Source of the DNA: Fasciola hepatica
Taxonomy: Eukaryota; Platyhelminthes; Trematoda; Plagiorchiida; Fasciolidae
Direction: 5' to 3'
DNA: 64,000 nt
Assembly (NCBI GenBank): GCA_948099385.1
Contig: CANUEZ040000206.1
Span: 1,054,001-1,118,000 of the forward strand
In this document: positions 12,947-26,200 of the stretch, piece after piece
Position numbering within the stretch: position 1 is the stretch's first letter
Layout of the letters: every line of letters begins with the position of its first letter
Program-made: the position numbers and the translations under genes
Notes under the pieces: model-generated
The model's database searches: none
What the model saw: only the letters and a program-made list of their open reading frames with translations
Told to the model about the DNA's origin: nothing

Positions 12947-15426
12947 CTATGCGTACTCGGTACTCCTATGCCCACTCGTCTTCTGACTTGTACACTCCGA
13001 TGATCTTTTTTCATGTTTAATAGGATCTAATTTGAATCGTCTCGATTGTGAATGGATACTGTTGATTGAAGTGGCGACAAATGAATGAGAATTGTCATTT
13101 CTCGTAGTTATTCGTGTCTGGGTCACTGCTAACCCAACGAACAACGAGTTTGCATTTGCAAGCGCTCATCTCATATTCATAGTCAGTAAGTAGTATGTGA
13201 ACGTGTGTGTGGACGACATTTTCGAGGAAGCACACGACGGGTTTGGCGGTTGTTGCCGCTCATCAGCTATGCGAACTCGGTACTCCTATGCCCACTCGTC
13301 TTCTGACTTGTACACTCCGATGATCATTTTTCATGTTCAATAGGATCTAATTTGAATCGTCTCGATTGTGAATGGATACTGTTGATTGAAGTGGCGACAA
13401 ATGAATGAGAATTGTCATTTCTCGTAGTTATTCGTGTCTGGGTCACTGCTAACCCAACGAACAACGAGTTTGCATTTGCAAGCGCTCATCTCATATTCAT
13501 AGTCAGTAAGTAGTATGTGAACGTGTGTGTGGACGACATTTTCGAGGAAGCACACGACGGGTTTGGCGGTTGTTGCCGCTCATCAGCTATGCGAACTCGG
13601 TACTCCTATGCCCACTCGACTTCTGACTTGTACACTCCGATGATAATTTTTCATGTTCAATAGGATCTAATTTGAATCGTCTCGATTGTGAATGGATACT
13701 GTTGATTGAAGTGGCGACAAATGAATGAGAATTGTCATTTCTCGTATTTATTCGTGTCTGGGTCACTGCTAACCCAACGAACAACGAGTTTGCATTTGCA
13801 AGCGCTCATCTCATATTCATAGTCAGTAAGTAGTATGTGAACGTGTGTGTGGACGACATTTTCGAGGAAGCACACGACCGGTTTGGCGGTTGTTGCCGCT
13901 CATCAGCTATGCGTACTCGGTACTCCTATGCCCACTCGTCTTCTGACTTGTACACTCCGATTATCTTTTTTCATGTTCAATAGGATCTCATTTGAATCGT
14001 CTCGATTGTGAATGGATACTGTTGATTGAAGTGGCGACAAATGAATGAGAATTGTCATTTCTCGTAGTTATTCGTGTCTGGGTCACTGCTAACCCAACGA
14101 ACAACGAGTTTGCATTTGCAAGCGCTCATCTCATATTCATAGTCAGTAAGTAGTATGTGAACGTGTGTGTGGACGACATTTTCGAGGAAGCACACGACCG
14201 GTTTGGCGGTTGTTGCCGCTCATCAGCTATGCGTACTCGGTACTCCTATGCCCACTCGTCTTCTGACTTGTACACTCCGATGATCTTTTTTCATGTTCAA
14301 AAGGATCTAATTTGAATCGTCTCGATTGTGAATGGATACTGTTGATTGAAGTGGCGACAAATGAATGAGAATTGTCATTTCTCGTAGTTATTCGTGTCTG
14401 GGTCACTGCTAACCCAACGAACAACGAGTTTGCATTTGCAAGCGCTCATCTCATATTCATAGTCAGTAAGTAGTATGTGAACGTGTGTGTGGACGACATT
14501 TTCGAGGAAGCACACGACCGGTTTGGCGGTTGTTGCCGCTCATCAGCTATGCGTACTCGGTACTCCTATGCCCACTCGTCTTCTGACTTGTACACTCCGA
14601 TGATCTTTTTTCATGTTCAATAGGATCTAATTTGAATCGTCTCGATTGTGAATGGATACTGTTGATTGAAGTGGCGACAAATGAATGAGAATTGTCATTT
14701 CTCGTAGTTATTCGTGTCTGGGTCACTGCTAACCCAACGAACAACGAGTTTGCATTTGCAAGCGCTCATCTCATATTCATAGTCAGTAAGTAGTATGTGA
14801 ACGTGTGTGTGGACGACATTTTCGAGGAAGCACACGACCGGTTTGGCGGTTGTTGCCGCTCATCAGCTATGCGTACTCGGTACTCCTATGCCCACTCGTC
14901 TTCTGACTTGTACACTCCGATGATCTTTTTTCATGTTCAAAAGGATCTAATTTGAATCGTCTCGATTGTGAATGGATACTTTTGATTGAAGTGGCGACAA
15001 ATGAATGAGAATTGTCATTTCTCGTAGTTATTCGTGTCTGGGTCACTGCTAACCCAACGAACAACGAGTTTGCATTTGCAAGCGCTCATCTCATATTCAT
15101 AGTCAGTAAGTAGTATGTGAACGTGTGTGTGGACGACATTTTCGAGGAAGCACACGACGGGTTTGGCGGTTGTTGCCGCTCATCAGCTATGCGAACTCGG
15201 TACTCCTATGCCCACTCGACTTCTGACTTGTACACTCCGATGATAATTTTTCATGTTCAATAGGATCTAATTTGAATCGTCTCGATTGTGAATGGATACT
15301 GTTGATTGAAGTGGCGACAAATGAATGAGAATTGTCATTTCTCGTAGTTATTCGTGTCTGGGTCACTGCTAACCCAACGAACAACGAGTTTGCATTTGCA
15401 AGCGCTCATCTCATATTCATAGTCAG
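12947..15426. repeat. Shuffled monomer duplications (offsets 640 and 1,600 bp)
   Basis: The monomer containing gcgaactcgg with gatgataatttttcatg occurs at about 13,587 and again at about 15,187, exactly 1,600 bp or five monomers apart. The variant ttcaaaaggatc occurs at about 14,296 and 14,936, two monomers apart. The variant catgtttaatagg at about 13,013 returns at about 19,092, some 19 monomers away. In both of those places the next monomer has gcgaactcgg with gatcatttttc. Boundaries are not sharply defined. Confidence 0.6.
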
Positions 15427-15461
15427 TAAGTAGTATGTGAACGTGTGTGTGGACGACATTT

Positions 15462-17260
15462 TCGAGGAAGCACACAACCAGTTTGGCGGTTGTTGCCGCT
15501 CATCAGCTATGCGTACTCGGTAATCCTATGCCCACTCGACTTCTGACTTGTACACTCCGATGATCTTTTTTTCATGTTCAATAGGATCTCATTGGAATCG
15601 TCTCGATTGTGAATGGATACTGTTGATTGAAGTGGCGACAAATGAATGAGAATTGTCATTTCTCGTATTTATTCGTGTCTGGGTCAGTGCTAACCCAACG
15701 AACAACGAGTTTGCATTTGCAAGCGCTCATCTCATATTCATAGTCAGTAAGTAGTATGTGAACGTGTGTGTGGACGACATTTTCGAGGAAGCACACGACC
15801 GGTTTGGCGGTTGTTGCCGCTCATCAGCTATGCGTACTCGGTACTCCTATGCCCACTCGTCTTCTGACTTGTACACTCCGATGATCTTTTTTCATGTTCA
15901 ATAGGATCTCATTTGAATCGTCTCGATTGTGAATGGATACTGTTGATTGAAGTGGCGACAAATGAATGAGAATTGTCATTTCTCGTAGTTATTCGTGTCT
16001 GGGTCACTGCTAACCCAACGAACAACGAGTTTGCATTTGCAAGTACTCATCTCATATTCATAGTCAGTAAGTAGTATGTGAACGTGTGTGTGGACGACAT
16101 TTTCGAGGAAGCACACAACCAGTTTGGCGGTTGTTGCCGCTCATCAGCTATGCGTACTCGGTAATCCTATGCCCACTCGACTTCTGACTTGTACACTCCG
16201 ATGATCATTTTTCATGTTCAATAGGATCTAATTTGAATCGTCTCGATTGTGAATGGATACTGTTGATTGAAGTGGCGACAAATGAATGAGAATTGTCATT
16301 TCTCGTAGTTATTCGTGTCTGGGTCACTGCTAACCCAACGAACAACGAGTTTGCATTTGCAAGCGCTCATCTCATATTCATAGTCAGTAAGTAGTATGTG
16401 AACGTGTGTGTGGACGACATTTTCGAGGAAGCACACGACCGGTTTGGCGGTTGTTGCCGCTCATCAGCTATGCGTACTCGGTAATCCTATGCCCACTCGT
16501 CTTCTGACTTGTACACTCCGATGATCTTTTTTCATGTTCAATAGGATCTCATTTGAATCGTCTCGATTGTGAATGGATACTGTTGATTGAAGTGGCGACA
16601 AATGAATGAGAATTGTCATTTCTCGTAGTTATTCGTGTCTGGGTCACTGCTAACCCAACGAACAACGAGTTTGCATTTGCAAGCGCTCATCTCATATTCA
16701 TAGTCAGTAAGTAGTATGTGAACGTGTGTGTGGACGACATTTTCGAGGAAGCACACAACCAGTTTGGCGGTTGTTGCCGCTCATCAGCTATGCGTACTCG
16801 GTAATCCTATGCCCACTCGACTTCTGACTTGTACACTCCGATGATCTTTTTTTCATGTTCAATAGGATCTCATTGGAATCGTCTCGATTGTGAATGGATA
16901 CTGTTGATTGAAGTGGCGACAAATGAATGAGAATTGTCATTTCTCGTAGTTATTCGTGTCTGGGTCAGTGCTAACCCAACGAACAACGAGTTTGCATTTG
17001 CAAGCGCTCATCTCATATTCATAGTCAGTAAGTAGTATGTGAACGTGTGTGTGGACGACATTTTCGAGGAAGCACACGACCGGTTTGGCGGTTGTTGCCG
17101 CTCATCAGCTATGCGTACTCGGTACTCCTATGCCCACTCGTCTTCTGACTTGTACACTCCGATGATCTTTTTTCATGTTCAATAGGATCTCATTTGAATC
17201 GTCTCGATTGTGAATGGATACTGTTGATTGAAGTGGCGACAAATGAATGAGAATTGTCAT
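15462..17260. repeat. Four-monomer-spaced duplication marked by ctcattggaatcg and gtaatcctatg
   Basis: A monomer with caaccagtttgg, gtaatcctatg, seven T and the rare ctcattggaatcg appears near 15,475-15,600 and again near 16,755-16,880. It is followed in both places by gggtcagtgc instead of gggtcactgc (about 15,682 and 16,964). The spacing is about 1,280 bp. The following monomer also agrees (ctcatttgaatcg), but later ones do not, so the shared segment is about two to three monomers long. Confidence 0.65.
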
Positions 17261-20200
17261 TTCTCGTAGTTATTCGTGTCTGGGTCACTGCTAACCCAAC
17301 GAACAACGAGTTTGCATTTGCAAGCGCTTATCTCATATTCATAGTCAGTAAGTAGTATGTGAACGTGTGTGTGGACGACATTTTCGAGGAAGCACACGAC
17401 CGGTTTGGCGGTTGTTGCCGCTCATCAGCTATGCGTACTCGGTAATCCTATGCCCACTCGACTTCTGACTTGTACACTCCGATGATCTTTTATGTTCACT
17501 AGGATCTTATTTGAATCGTCTCGATTGTGAATGGATACTGTTGATTGAAGTGGCGACAAATGAATGAGAATTGTCATTTCTCGTAGTTATTCGTGTCTGG
17601 GTCACTGCTAACCCAACGAACAACGAGTTTGCATTTGCAAGCGCTCATCTCATATTCATAGTCAGTAAGTAGTATGTGAACGTGTGTGTGGACGACATTT
17701 TCGAGGAAGCACACGACCGGTTTGGCGGTTGTTGCCGCTCATCAGCTATGCGTACTCGGTAATCCTATGCCCACTCGTCTTCTGACTTGTACACTCCGAT
17801 GATCTTTTTTCATGTTCAATAGGATCTCATTTGAATCGTCTCGATTGTGAATGGATACTGTTGATTGAAGTGGCGACAAATGAATGAGAATTGTCATTTC
17901 TCGTAGTTATTCGTGTCTGGGTCACTGCTAACCCAACGAACAACGAGTTTGCATTTGCAAGCGCTCATCTCATATTCATAGTCAGTAAGTAGTATGTGAA
18001 CGTGTGTGTGGACGACATTTTCGAGGAAGCACACGACCGGTTTGGCGGTTGTTGCCGCTCATCAGCTATGCGTACTCGGTACTCCTATGCCCACTCGTCT
18101 TCTGACTTGTACACTCCAATGATCTTTTTTCATGTTCAATAGGATCTTATTTGAATCGTCTCGATTGTGAATGGATACTGTTGATTGAAGTGGCGACAAA
18201 TGAATGAGAATTGTCATTTCTCGTAATTATTCGTGTCTGGGTCACTGCTAACCCAACGAACAACGAGTTTGCATTTGCAAGCGCTCATCTCATATTCATA
18301 GTCAGTAAGTAGTATGTGAACGTGTGTGTGGACGACATTTTCGAGGAAGCACACGACGGGTTTGGCGGTTGTTGCCGCTCATCAGCTATGCGTACTCGGT
18401 ACTCCTATGCCCACTCGTCTTCTGACTTGTACACTCCGATGATCTTTTTTCATGTTCAATAGGATCTCATTTGAATCGTCTCGATTGTGAATGGATACTG
18501 TTGATTGAAGTGGCGACAAATGAATGAGAATTGTCATTTCTCGTAGTTATTCGTGTCTGGGTCACTGCTAACCCAACGAACAACGAGTTTGCATTTGCAA
18601 GCGCTCATCTCATATTCATAGTCAGTAAGTAGTATGTGAACGTGTGTGTGGACGACATTTTCGAGGAAGCACACGACCGGTTTGGCGGTTGTTGCCGCTC
18701 ATCAGCTATGCGTACTCGGTACTCCTATGCCCACTCGTCTTCTGACTTGTACACTCCGATGATCTTTTTTCATGTTCAATAGGATCTAATTTGAATCGTC
18801 TCGATTGTGAATGGATACTGTTGATTGAAGTGGCGACAAATGAATGAGAATTGTCATTTCTCGTAGTTATTCGTGTCTGGGTCACTGCTAACCCAACGAA
18901 CAACGAGTTTGCATTTGCAAGCGCTCATCTCATATTCATAGTCAGTAAGTAGTATGTGAACGTGTGTGTGGACGACATTTTCGAGGAAGCACACGACCGG
19001 TTTGGCGGTTGTTGCCGCTCATCAGCTATGCGTACTCGGTACTCCTATGCCCACTCGTCTTCTGACTTGTACACTCCGATGATCGTTTTTCATGTTTAAT
19101 AGGATCTAATTTGAATCGTCTCGATTGTGAATGGATACTGTTGATTGAAGTGGCGACAAATGAATGAGAATTGTCATTTCTCGTAGTTATTCGTGTCTGG
19201 GTCACTGCTAACCCAACGAACAACGAGTTTGCATTTGCAAGCGCTCATCTCATATTCATAGTCAGTAAGTAGTATGTGAACGTGTGTGTGGACGACATTT
19301 TCGAGGAAGCACACGACGGGTTTGGCGGTTGTTGCCGCTCATCAGCTATGCGAACTCGGTACTCCTATGCCCACTCGACTTCTGACTTGTACACTCCGAT
19401 GATCATTTTTCATGTTCAATAGGATCTAATTTGAATCGTCTCGATTGTGAATGGATACTGTTGATTGAAGTGGCGACAAATGAATGAGAATTGTCATTTC
19501 TCGTAGTTATTCGTGTCTGGGTCACTGCTAACCCAACGAACAACGAGTTTGCATTTGCAAGCGCTCATCTCATATTCATAGTCAGTAAGTAGTATGTGAA
19601 CGTGTGTGTGGACGACATTTTCGAGGAAGCACACAACCAGTTTGGCGGTTGTTGCCGCTCATCAGCTATGCGTACTCGGTAATCCTATGCCCACTCGACT
19701 TCTGACTTGTACACTCCGATGATCTTTTTTTCATGTTCAATAGGATCTCATTTGAATCGTCTCGATTGTGAATGGATACTGTTGATTGGAGTGGCGACAA
19801 ATGAATGAGAATTGTCATTTCTCGTAGTTATTCGTGTCTGGGTCACTGCTAACCCAACGAACAACGAGTTTGCATTTGCAAGCGCTCATCTCATATTCAT
19901 AGTCAGTAAGTAGTATGTGAACGTGTGTGTGGACGACATTTTCGAGGAAGCACACGACCGGTTTGGCGGTTGTTGCCGCTCATCAGCTATGCGTACTCGG
20001 TACTCCTATGCCCACTCGTCTTCTGACTTGTACACTCCGATGATCTTTTTTCATGTTCAATAGGATCTCATTTGAATCGTCTCGATTGTGAATGGATACT
20101 GTTGATTGAAGTGGCGACAAATGAATGAGAATTGTCATTTCTCGTAGTTATTCGTGTCTGGGTCACTGCTAACCCAACGAACAACGAGTTTGCATTTGCA

Positions 20201-23200
20201 AGCGCTCATCTCATATTCATAGTCAGTAAGTAGTATGTGAACGTGTGTGTGGACGACATTTTCGAGGAAGCACACGACCGGTTTGGCGGTTGTTGCCGCT
20301 CATCAGCTATGCGTACTCGGTACTCCTATGCCCACTCGTCTTCTGACTTGTACACTCCGATGATCTTTTTTCATGTTCAATAGGATCTCATTTGAATCGT
20401 CTCGATTGTGAATGGATACTGTTGATTGAAGTGGCGACAAATGAATGAGAATTGTCATTTCTCGTAGTTATTCGTGTCTGGGTCACTGCTAACCCAACGA
20501 ACAACGAGTTTGCATTTGCAAGCGCTCATCTCATATTCATAGTCAGTAAGTAGTATGTGAACGTGTGTGTGGACGACATTTTCGAGGAAGCACACGACGG
20601 GTTTGGCGGTTGTTGCCGCTCATCAGCTATGCGTACTCGGTACTCCTATGCCCACTCGTCTTCTGACTTGTACACTCCGATGATCTTTTTTCATGTTCAA
20701 TAGGATCTAATTTGAATCGTCTCGATTGTGAATGGATACTGTTGATTGAAGTGGCGACAAATGAATAAGAATTGTCATTTCTCGTATTTATTCGTGTCTG
20801 GGTCACTGCTAACCCAACGAACAACGAGTTTGCATTTGCAAGCGCTCATCTTATATTCATAGTCAGTAAGTAGTATGTGAACGTGTGTGTGGACGACATT
20901 TTCGAGGAAGCACACAACCGGTTTGGCGGTTGTTGCCGCTCATCAGCTATGCGTACTCGGTACTCCTATGCCCACTCGACTTCTGACTTGTACACTCCGA
21001 TGATCTTTTATGTTCACTAGGATCTTATTTGAATCGTCCGGATTGTGAATGGATACTGTTGATTGAAGTGGCGACAAACGAATGAGAATTGTCATTTCTC
21101 GTAGTTATTTGTGTCTGGGTCACTGCTAACCCAACGAACAACGAGTTTGCATTTGCAAGCGCTCATCTCATATTCATAGTCAGTAAGTAGTATGTGAACG
21201 TGTGTGTGGACGACATTTTCGAGGAAGCACACGACCGGTTTGGCGGTTGTTGCCGCTCAACAGCTATGCGTACTCGGTACTCCTATGCCCACTCGTCTTC
21301 TGACTTGTACACTCCGATGATCTTTTATGTTCAATAGGATCTAATTTGAATCGTCTCGATTGTGAATGGATACTGTTGATTGAAGTGGCGACAAATGAAT
21401 GAGAATTGTCATTTCTCGTAGTTATTCGTGTCTGGGTCACTGCTAACCCAACGAACAACGAGTTTGCATTTGCAAGCGCTCATCTCATATTCATAGTCAG
21501 TAAGTAGTATGTGAACGTGTGTGTGGACGACATTTTCGAGGAAGCACACGACCGGTTTGGCGGTTGTTGCCGCTCATCAGCTATGCGTACTCGGTACTCC
21601 TATGCCCACTCGTCTTCTGACTTGTACACTCCGATGATCTTTTTTCATGTTCAATAGGATCTAATTTGAATCGTCTCGATTGTGAATGGATACTGTTGAT
21701 TGGAGTGGCGACAAATGAATGAGAATTGTCATTTCTCGTAGTTATTCGTGTCTGGGTCACTGCTAACCCAACGAACAACGAGTTTGCATTTGCAAGCGCT
21801 CATCTCATATTCATAGTCAGTAAGTAGTATGTGAACGTGTGTGTGGACGACATTTTCGAGGAAGCACACGACGGGTTTGGCGGTTGTTGCCGCTCATCAG
21901 CTATGCGTACTCGGTACTCCTATGCCCACTCGTCTTCTGACTTGTACACTCCGATGATCTTTTTTCATGTTCAATAGGATCTAATTTGAATCGTCTCGAT
22001 TGTGAATGGATACTGTTAATTGAAGTGGCGACAAATGAATGAGAATTGTCATTTCTCGTTATTATTCGTGTCTGGGTCACTGCTAACCCAACGAACAACG
22101 AGTTTGCATTTGCAAGCGCTCATCTCATATTCAAAGTCAGTAAGTAGTATGTGAACGTGTGTGTGGACGACATTTTCGAAGAAGCACACAACCAGTTTGG
22201 CGGTTGTTGCCGCTCATCAGCTATGCGTACTCGGTACTCCTATGCCCACTCGACTTCTGACTTGTACACTCCGATGATCTTTTATGTTCACTAGGATCTT
22301 ATTTGAATCGTCCGGATTGTGAATGGATACTGTTGATTGGAGTGGCGACAAACGAATGAGAATTGTCATTTCTCGTAGTTATTCGTGTCTGGGTCACTGC
22401 TAACCCAACGAACAACGAGTTTGCATTTGCAAGCGCTCATCTCATATTCATAGTCAGTAAGTAGTATGTGAACGTGTGTGTGGACGACATTTTCGAGGAA
22501 GCACACGACCGGTTTGGCGGTTGTTGCCGCTCAACAGCTATGCGTACTCGGTACTCCTATGCCCACTCGTCTTCTGACTTGTACACTCCGATGATCTTTT
22601 ATGTTCACTAGGATCTTATTTGAATCGTCTGGATTGTGAATGGATACTGTTGATTGAAGTGGCGACAAATGAATGAGAATTGTCATTTCTCGTAGTTATT
22701 CGTGTATGGGTCACTGCTAACCCAACGAACAACGAGTTTGCATTTGCAAGCGCTCATCTCATATTCATAGTCAGTAAGTAGTATGTGAACGTGTGTGTGG
22801 ACGACATTTTCGAGGAAGCACACGACCGGTTTGGCGGTTGTTGCCGCTCATCAGCTATGCGTACTCGGTACTCCTATGCCCACTCGACTTCTGACTTGTA
22901 CACTCCGATGATCATTTTTCATGTTCAATAGGATCTAATTTGAATCGTCTCGATTGTGAATGGATACTGTTGATTGAAGTGGCGACAAATGAATGAGAAT
23001 TGTCATTTCTCGTAGTTATTCGTGTCTGGGTCACTGCTAACCCAACGAACAACGAGTTTGCATTTGCAAGCGCTCATCTCATATTCATAGTCAGTAAGTA
23101 GTATGTGAACGTGTGTGTGGACGACATTTTCGAGGAAGCACACGACCGGTTTGGCGGTTGTTGCCGCTCATCAGCTATGCGTACTCGGTACTCCTATGCC

Positions 23201-26200
23201 CACTCGTCTTCTGACTTGTACACTCCGATGATCTTTTTTCATGTTCAATAGGATCTAATTTGAATCGTCTCGATTGTGAATGGATACTGTTGATTGGAGT
23301 GGCGACAAATGAATGAGAATTGTCATTTCTCGTAGTTATTCGTGTCTGGGTCACTGCTTACACAACGAACAACGAGTTTGCATTTGCAAGCGCTCATCTC
23401 ATATTCATAGTCAGTAAGTAGTATGTGAACGTGTGTGTGGACGACATTTTCGAGGAAGCACACGACGGGTTTGGCGGTTGTTGCCGCTCATCAGCTATGC
23501 GTACTCGGTACTCCTATGCCCACTCGTCTTCTGACTTGTACACTCCGATGATCTTTTTTCATGTTCAATAGGATCTAATTTGAATCGTCTCGATTGTGAA
23601 TGGATACTGTTGATTGAAGTGGCGACAAATGAATGAGAATTGTCATTTCTCGTTATTATTCGTGTCTGGGTCACTGCTAACCCAACGAACAACGAGTTTG
23701 CATTTGCAAGCGCTCATCTCATATTCATAGTCAGTAAGTAGTATGTGAACGTGTGTGTGGACGACATTTTCGAGGAAGCACACGACGGGTTTGGCGGTTG
23801 TTGCCGCTCATCAGCTATGCGTACTCGGTACTCCTATGCCCACTCGTCTTCTGACTTGTACACTCCGATGATCTTTTTTCATGTTCAATAGGATCTAATT
23901 TGAATCGTCTCGATTGTGAATGGATACTGTTGATTGAAGTGGCGACAAATGAATGAGAATTGTCATTTCTCGTAGTTATTCGTGTCTGGGTCACTGCTAA
24001 CCCAACGAACAACGAGTTTGCATTTGCAAGCGCTCATCTCATATTCATAGTCAGTAAGTAGTATGTGAACGTGTGTGTGGACGACATTTTCGAGGAAGCA
24101 CACGACGGGTTTGGCGGTTGTTGCCGCTCATCAGCTTTGCGTACTCGGTACTCCTATGCCCACTCGACTTCTGACTTGTACACTCCGATGATCTTTTTTC
24201 ATGTTCAATAGGATCTAATTTGAATCGTCTCGATTGTGAATGGATACTGTTGATTGAAGTGGCGACAAATGAATGAGAATTGTCCTTTCTCGTAGTTATT
24301 CGTGTCTGGGTCACTGCTAACCCAACGAACAACGAGTTTGCATTTGCAAGCGCTCATCTCATATTCATAGTCAGTAAGTAGTATGTGAACGTGTGTGTGG
24401 ACGACATTTTCGAGGAAGCACACGACCGGTTTGGCGGTTGTTGCCGCTCATCAGCTATGCGTACTCGGTACTCCTATGCCCACTCGACTTCTGACTTGTA
24501 CACTCCGATGATCATTTTTCATGTTCAATAGGATCTAATTTGAATCGTCTCGATTGTGAATGGATACTGTTGATTGAAGTGGCGACAAATGAATGAGAAT
24601 TGTCATTTCTCGTAGTTATTCGTGTCTGGGTCACTGCTAACCCAACGAACAACGAGTTTGCATTTGCAAGCGCTCATCTCATATTCATAGTCAGTAAGTA
24701 GTATGTGAACGTGTGTGTGGACGACATTTTCGAGGAAGCACACGACCGGTTTGGCGGTTGTTGCCGCTCATCAGCTATGCGTACTCGGTACTCCTATGCC
24801 CACTCGTCTTCTGACTTGTACACTCCGATGATCATTTTTCATGTTCAATAGGATCTAATTTGAATCGTCTCGATTGTGAATGGATACTGTTGATTGAAGT
24901 GGCGACAAATGAATGAGAATTGTCATTTCTCGTAGTTATTCGTGTCTGGGTCACTGCTAACCCAACGAACAACGAGTTTGCATTTGCAAGCGCTCATCTC
25001 ATATTCATAGTCAGTAAGTAGTATGTGAACGTGTGTGTGGACGACATTTTCGAGGAAGCACACGACCGGTTTGGCGGTTGTTGCCGCTCATCAGCTATGC
25101 GTACTCGGTACTCCTATGCCCACTCGACCTCTGACTTGTACACTCCGATGATCATTTTTCATGTTCAATAGGATCTAATTTGAATCGTCTCGATTGTGAA
25201 TGGATACTGTTGATTGAAGTGGCGACAAATGAATGAGAATTGTCATTTCTCGTAGTTATTCGTGTCTGGGTCACTGCTAACCCAACGAACAAAGAGTTTG
25301 CATTTGCAAGCGCTCATCTCATATTCATAGTCAGTAAGTAGTATGTGAACGTGTGTGTGGACGACATTTTCGAGGAAGCACACGACCGGTTTGGCGGTTG
25401 TTGCCGCTCATCAGCTATGCGTACTCGGTACTCCTATGCCCACTCGACTTCTGACTTGTACACTCCGATGATCATTTTTCATGTTCAATAGGATCTAATT
25501 TGAATCGTCTCGATTGTGAATGGATACTGTTGATTGAAGTGGCGACAAATGAATAAGAATTGTCATTTCTCGTAGTTATTCGTGTCTGGGTCACTGCTAA
25601 CCCAACGAACAACGAGTTTGCATTTGCAAGCGCTCATCTCATATTCATAGTCAGTAAGTAGTATGTGAACGTGTGTGTGGACGACATTTTCGAGGAAGCA
25701 CACGACGGGTTTGGCGGTAGTTGCCGCTCATCAGCTATGCGTACTCGGTACTCCTATGCCCACTCGTCTTCTGACTTGTACACTCCGATGATCTTTTTTC
25801 ATGTTCAATAGGATCTAATTTGAATCGTCTCGATTGTGAATGGAAACTGTTGATTGGAGTGGCGACAAACGAATGAAAATTGTCATTTCTCGTAGTTATT
25901 CGTGTCTGGGTCACTGCTAACCCAACGAACAACGAGTTTGCATTTGCAAGCGCTCATCTCATATTCATAGTCAGTAAGTAGTATGTGAACGTGTGTGTGG
26001 ACGACATTTTCGAGGAAGCACACGACCGGTTTGGCGGTTGTTGCCGCTCATCAGCTATGCGTACTCGGTACTCCTATGCCCACTCGTCTTCTGACTTGTA
26101 CACTCCGATGATCTTTTTTCATGTTCAATAGGATCTAATTTGAATCGTCTCGATTGTGAATGGATACTGTTGATTGAAGTGGCGACAAATGAATGAGAAT

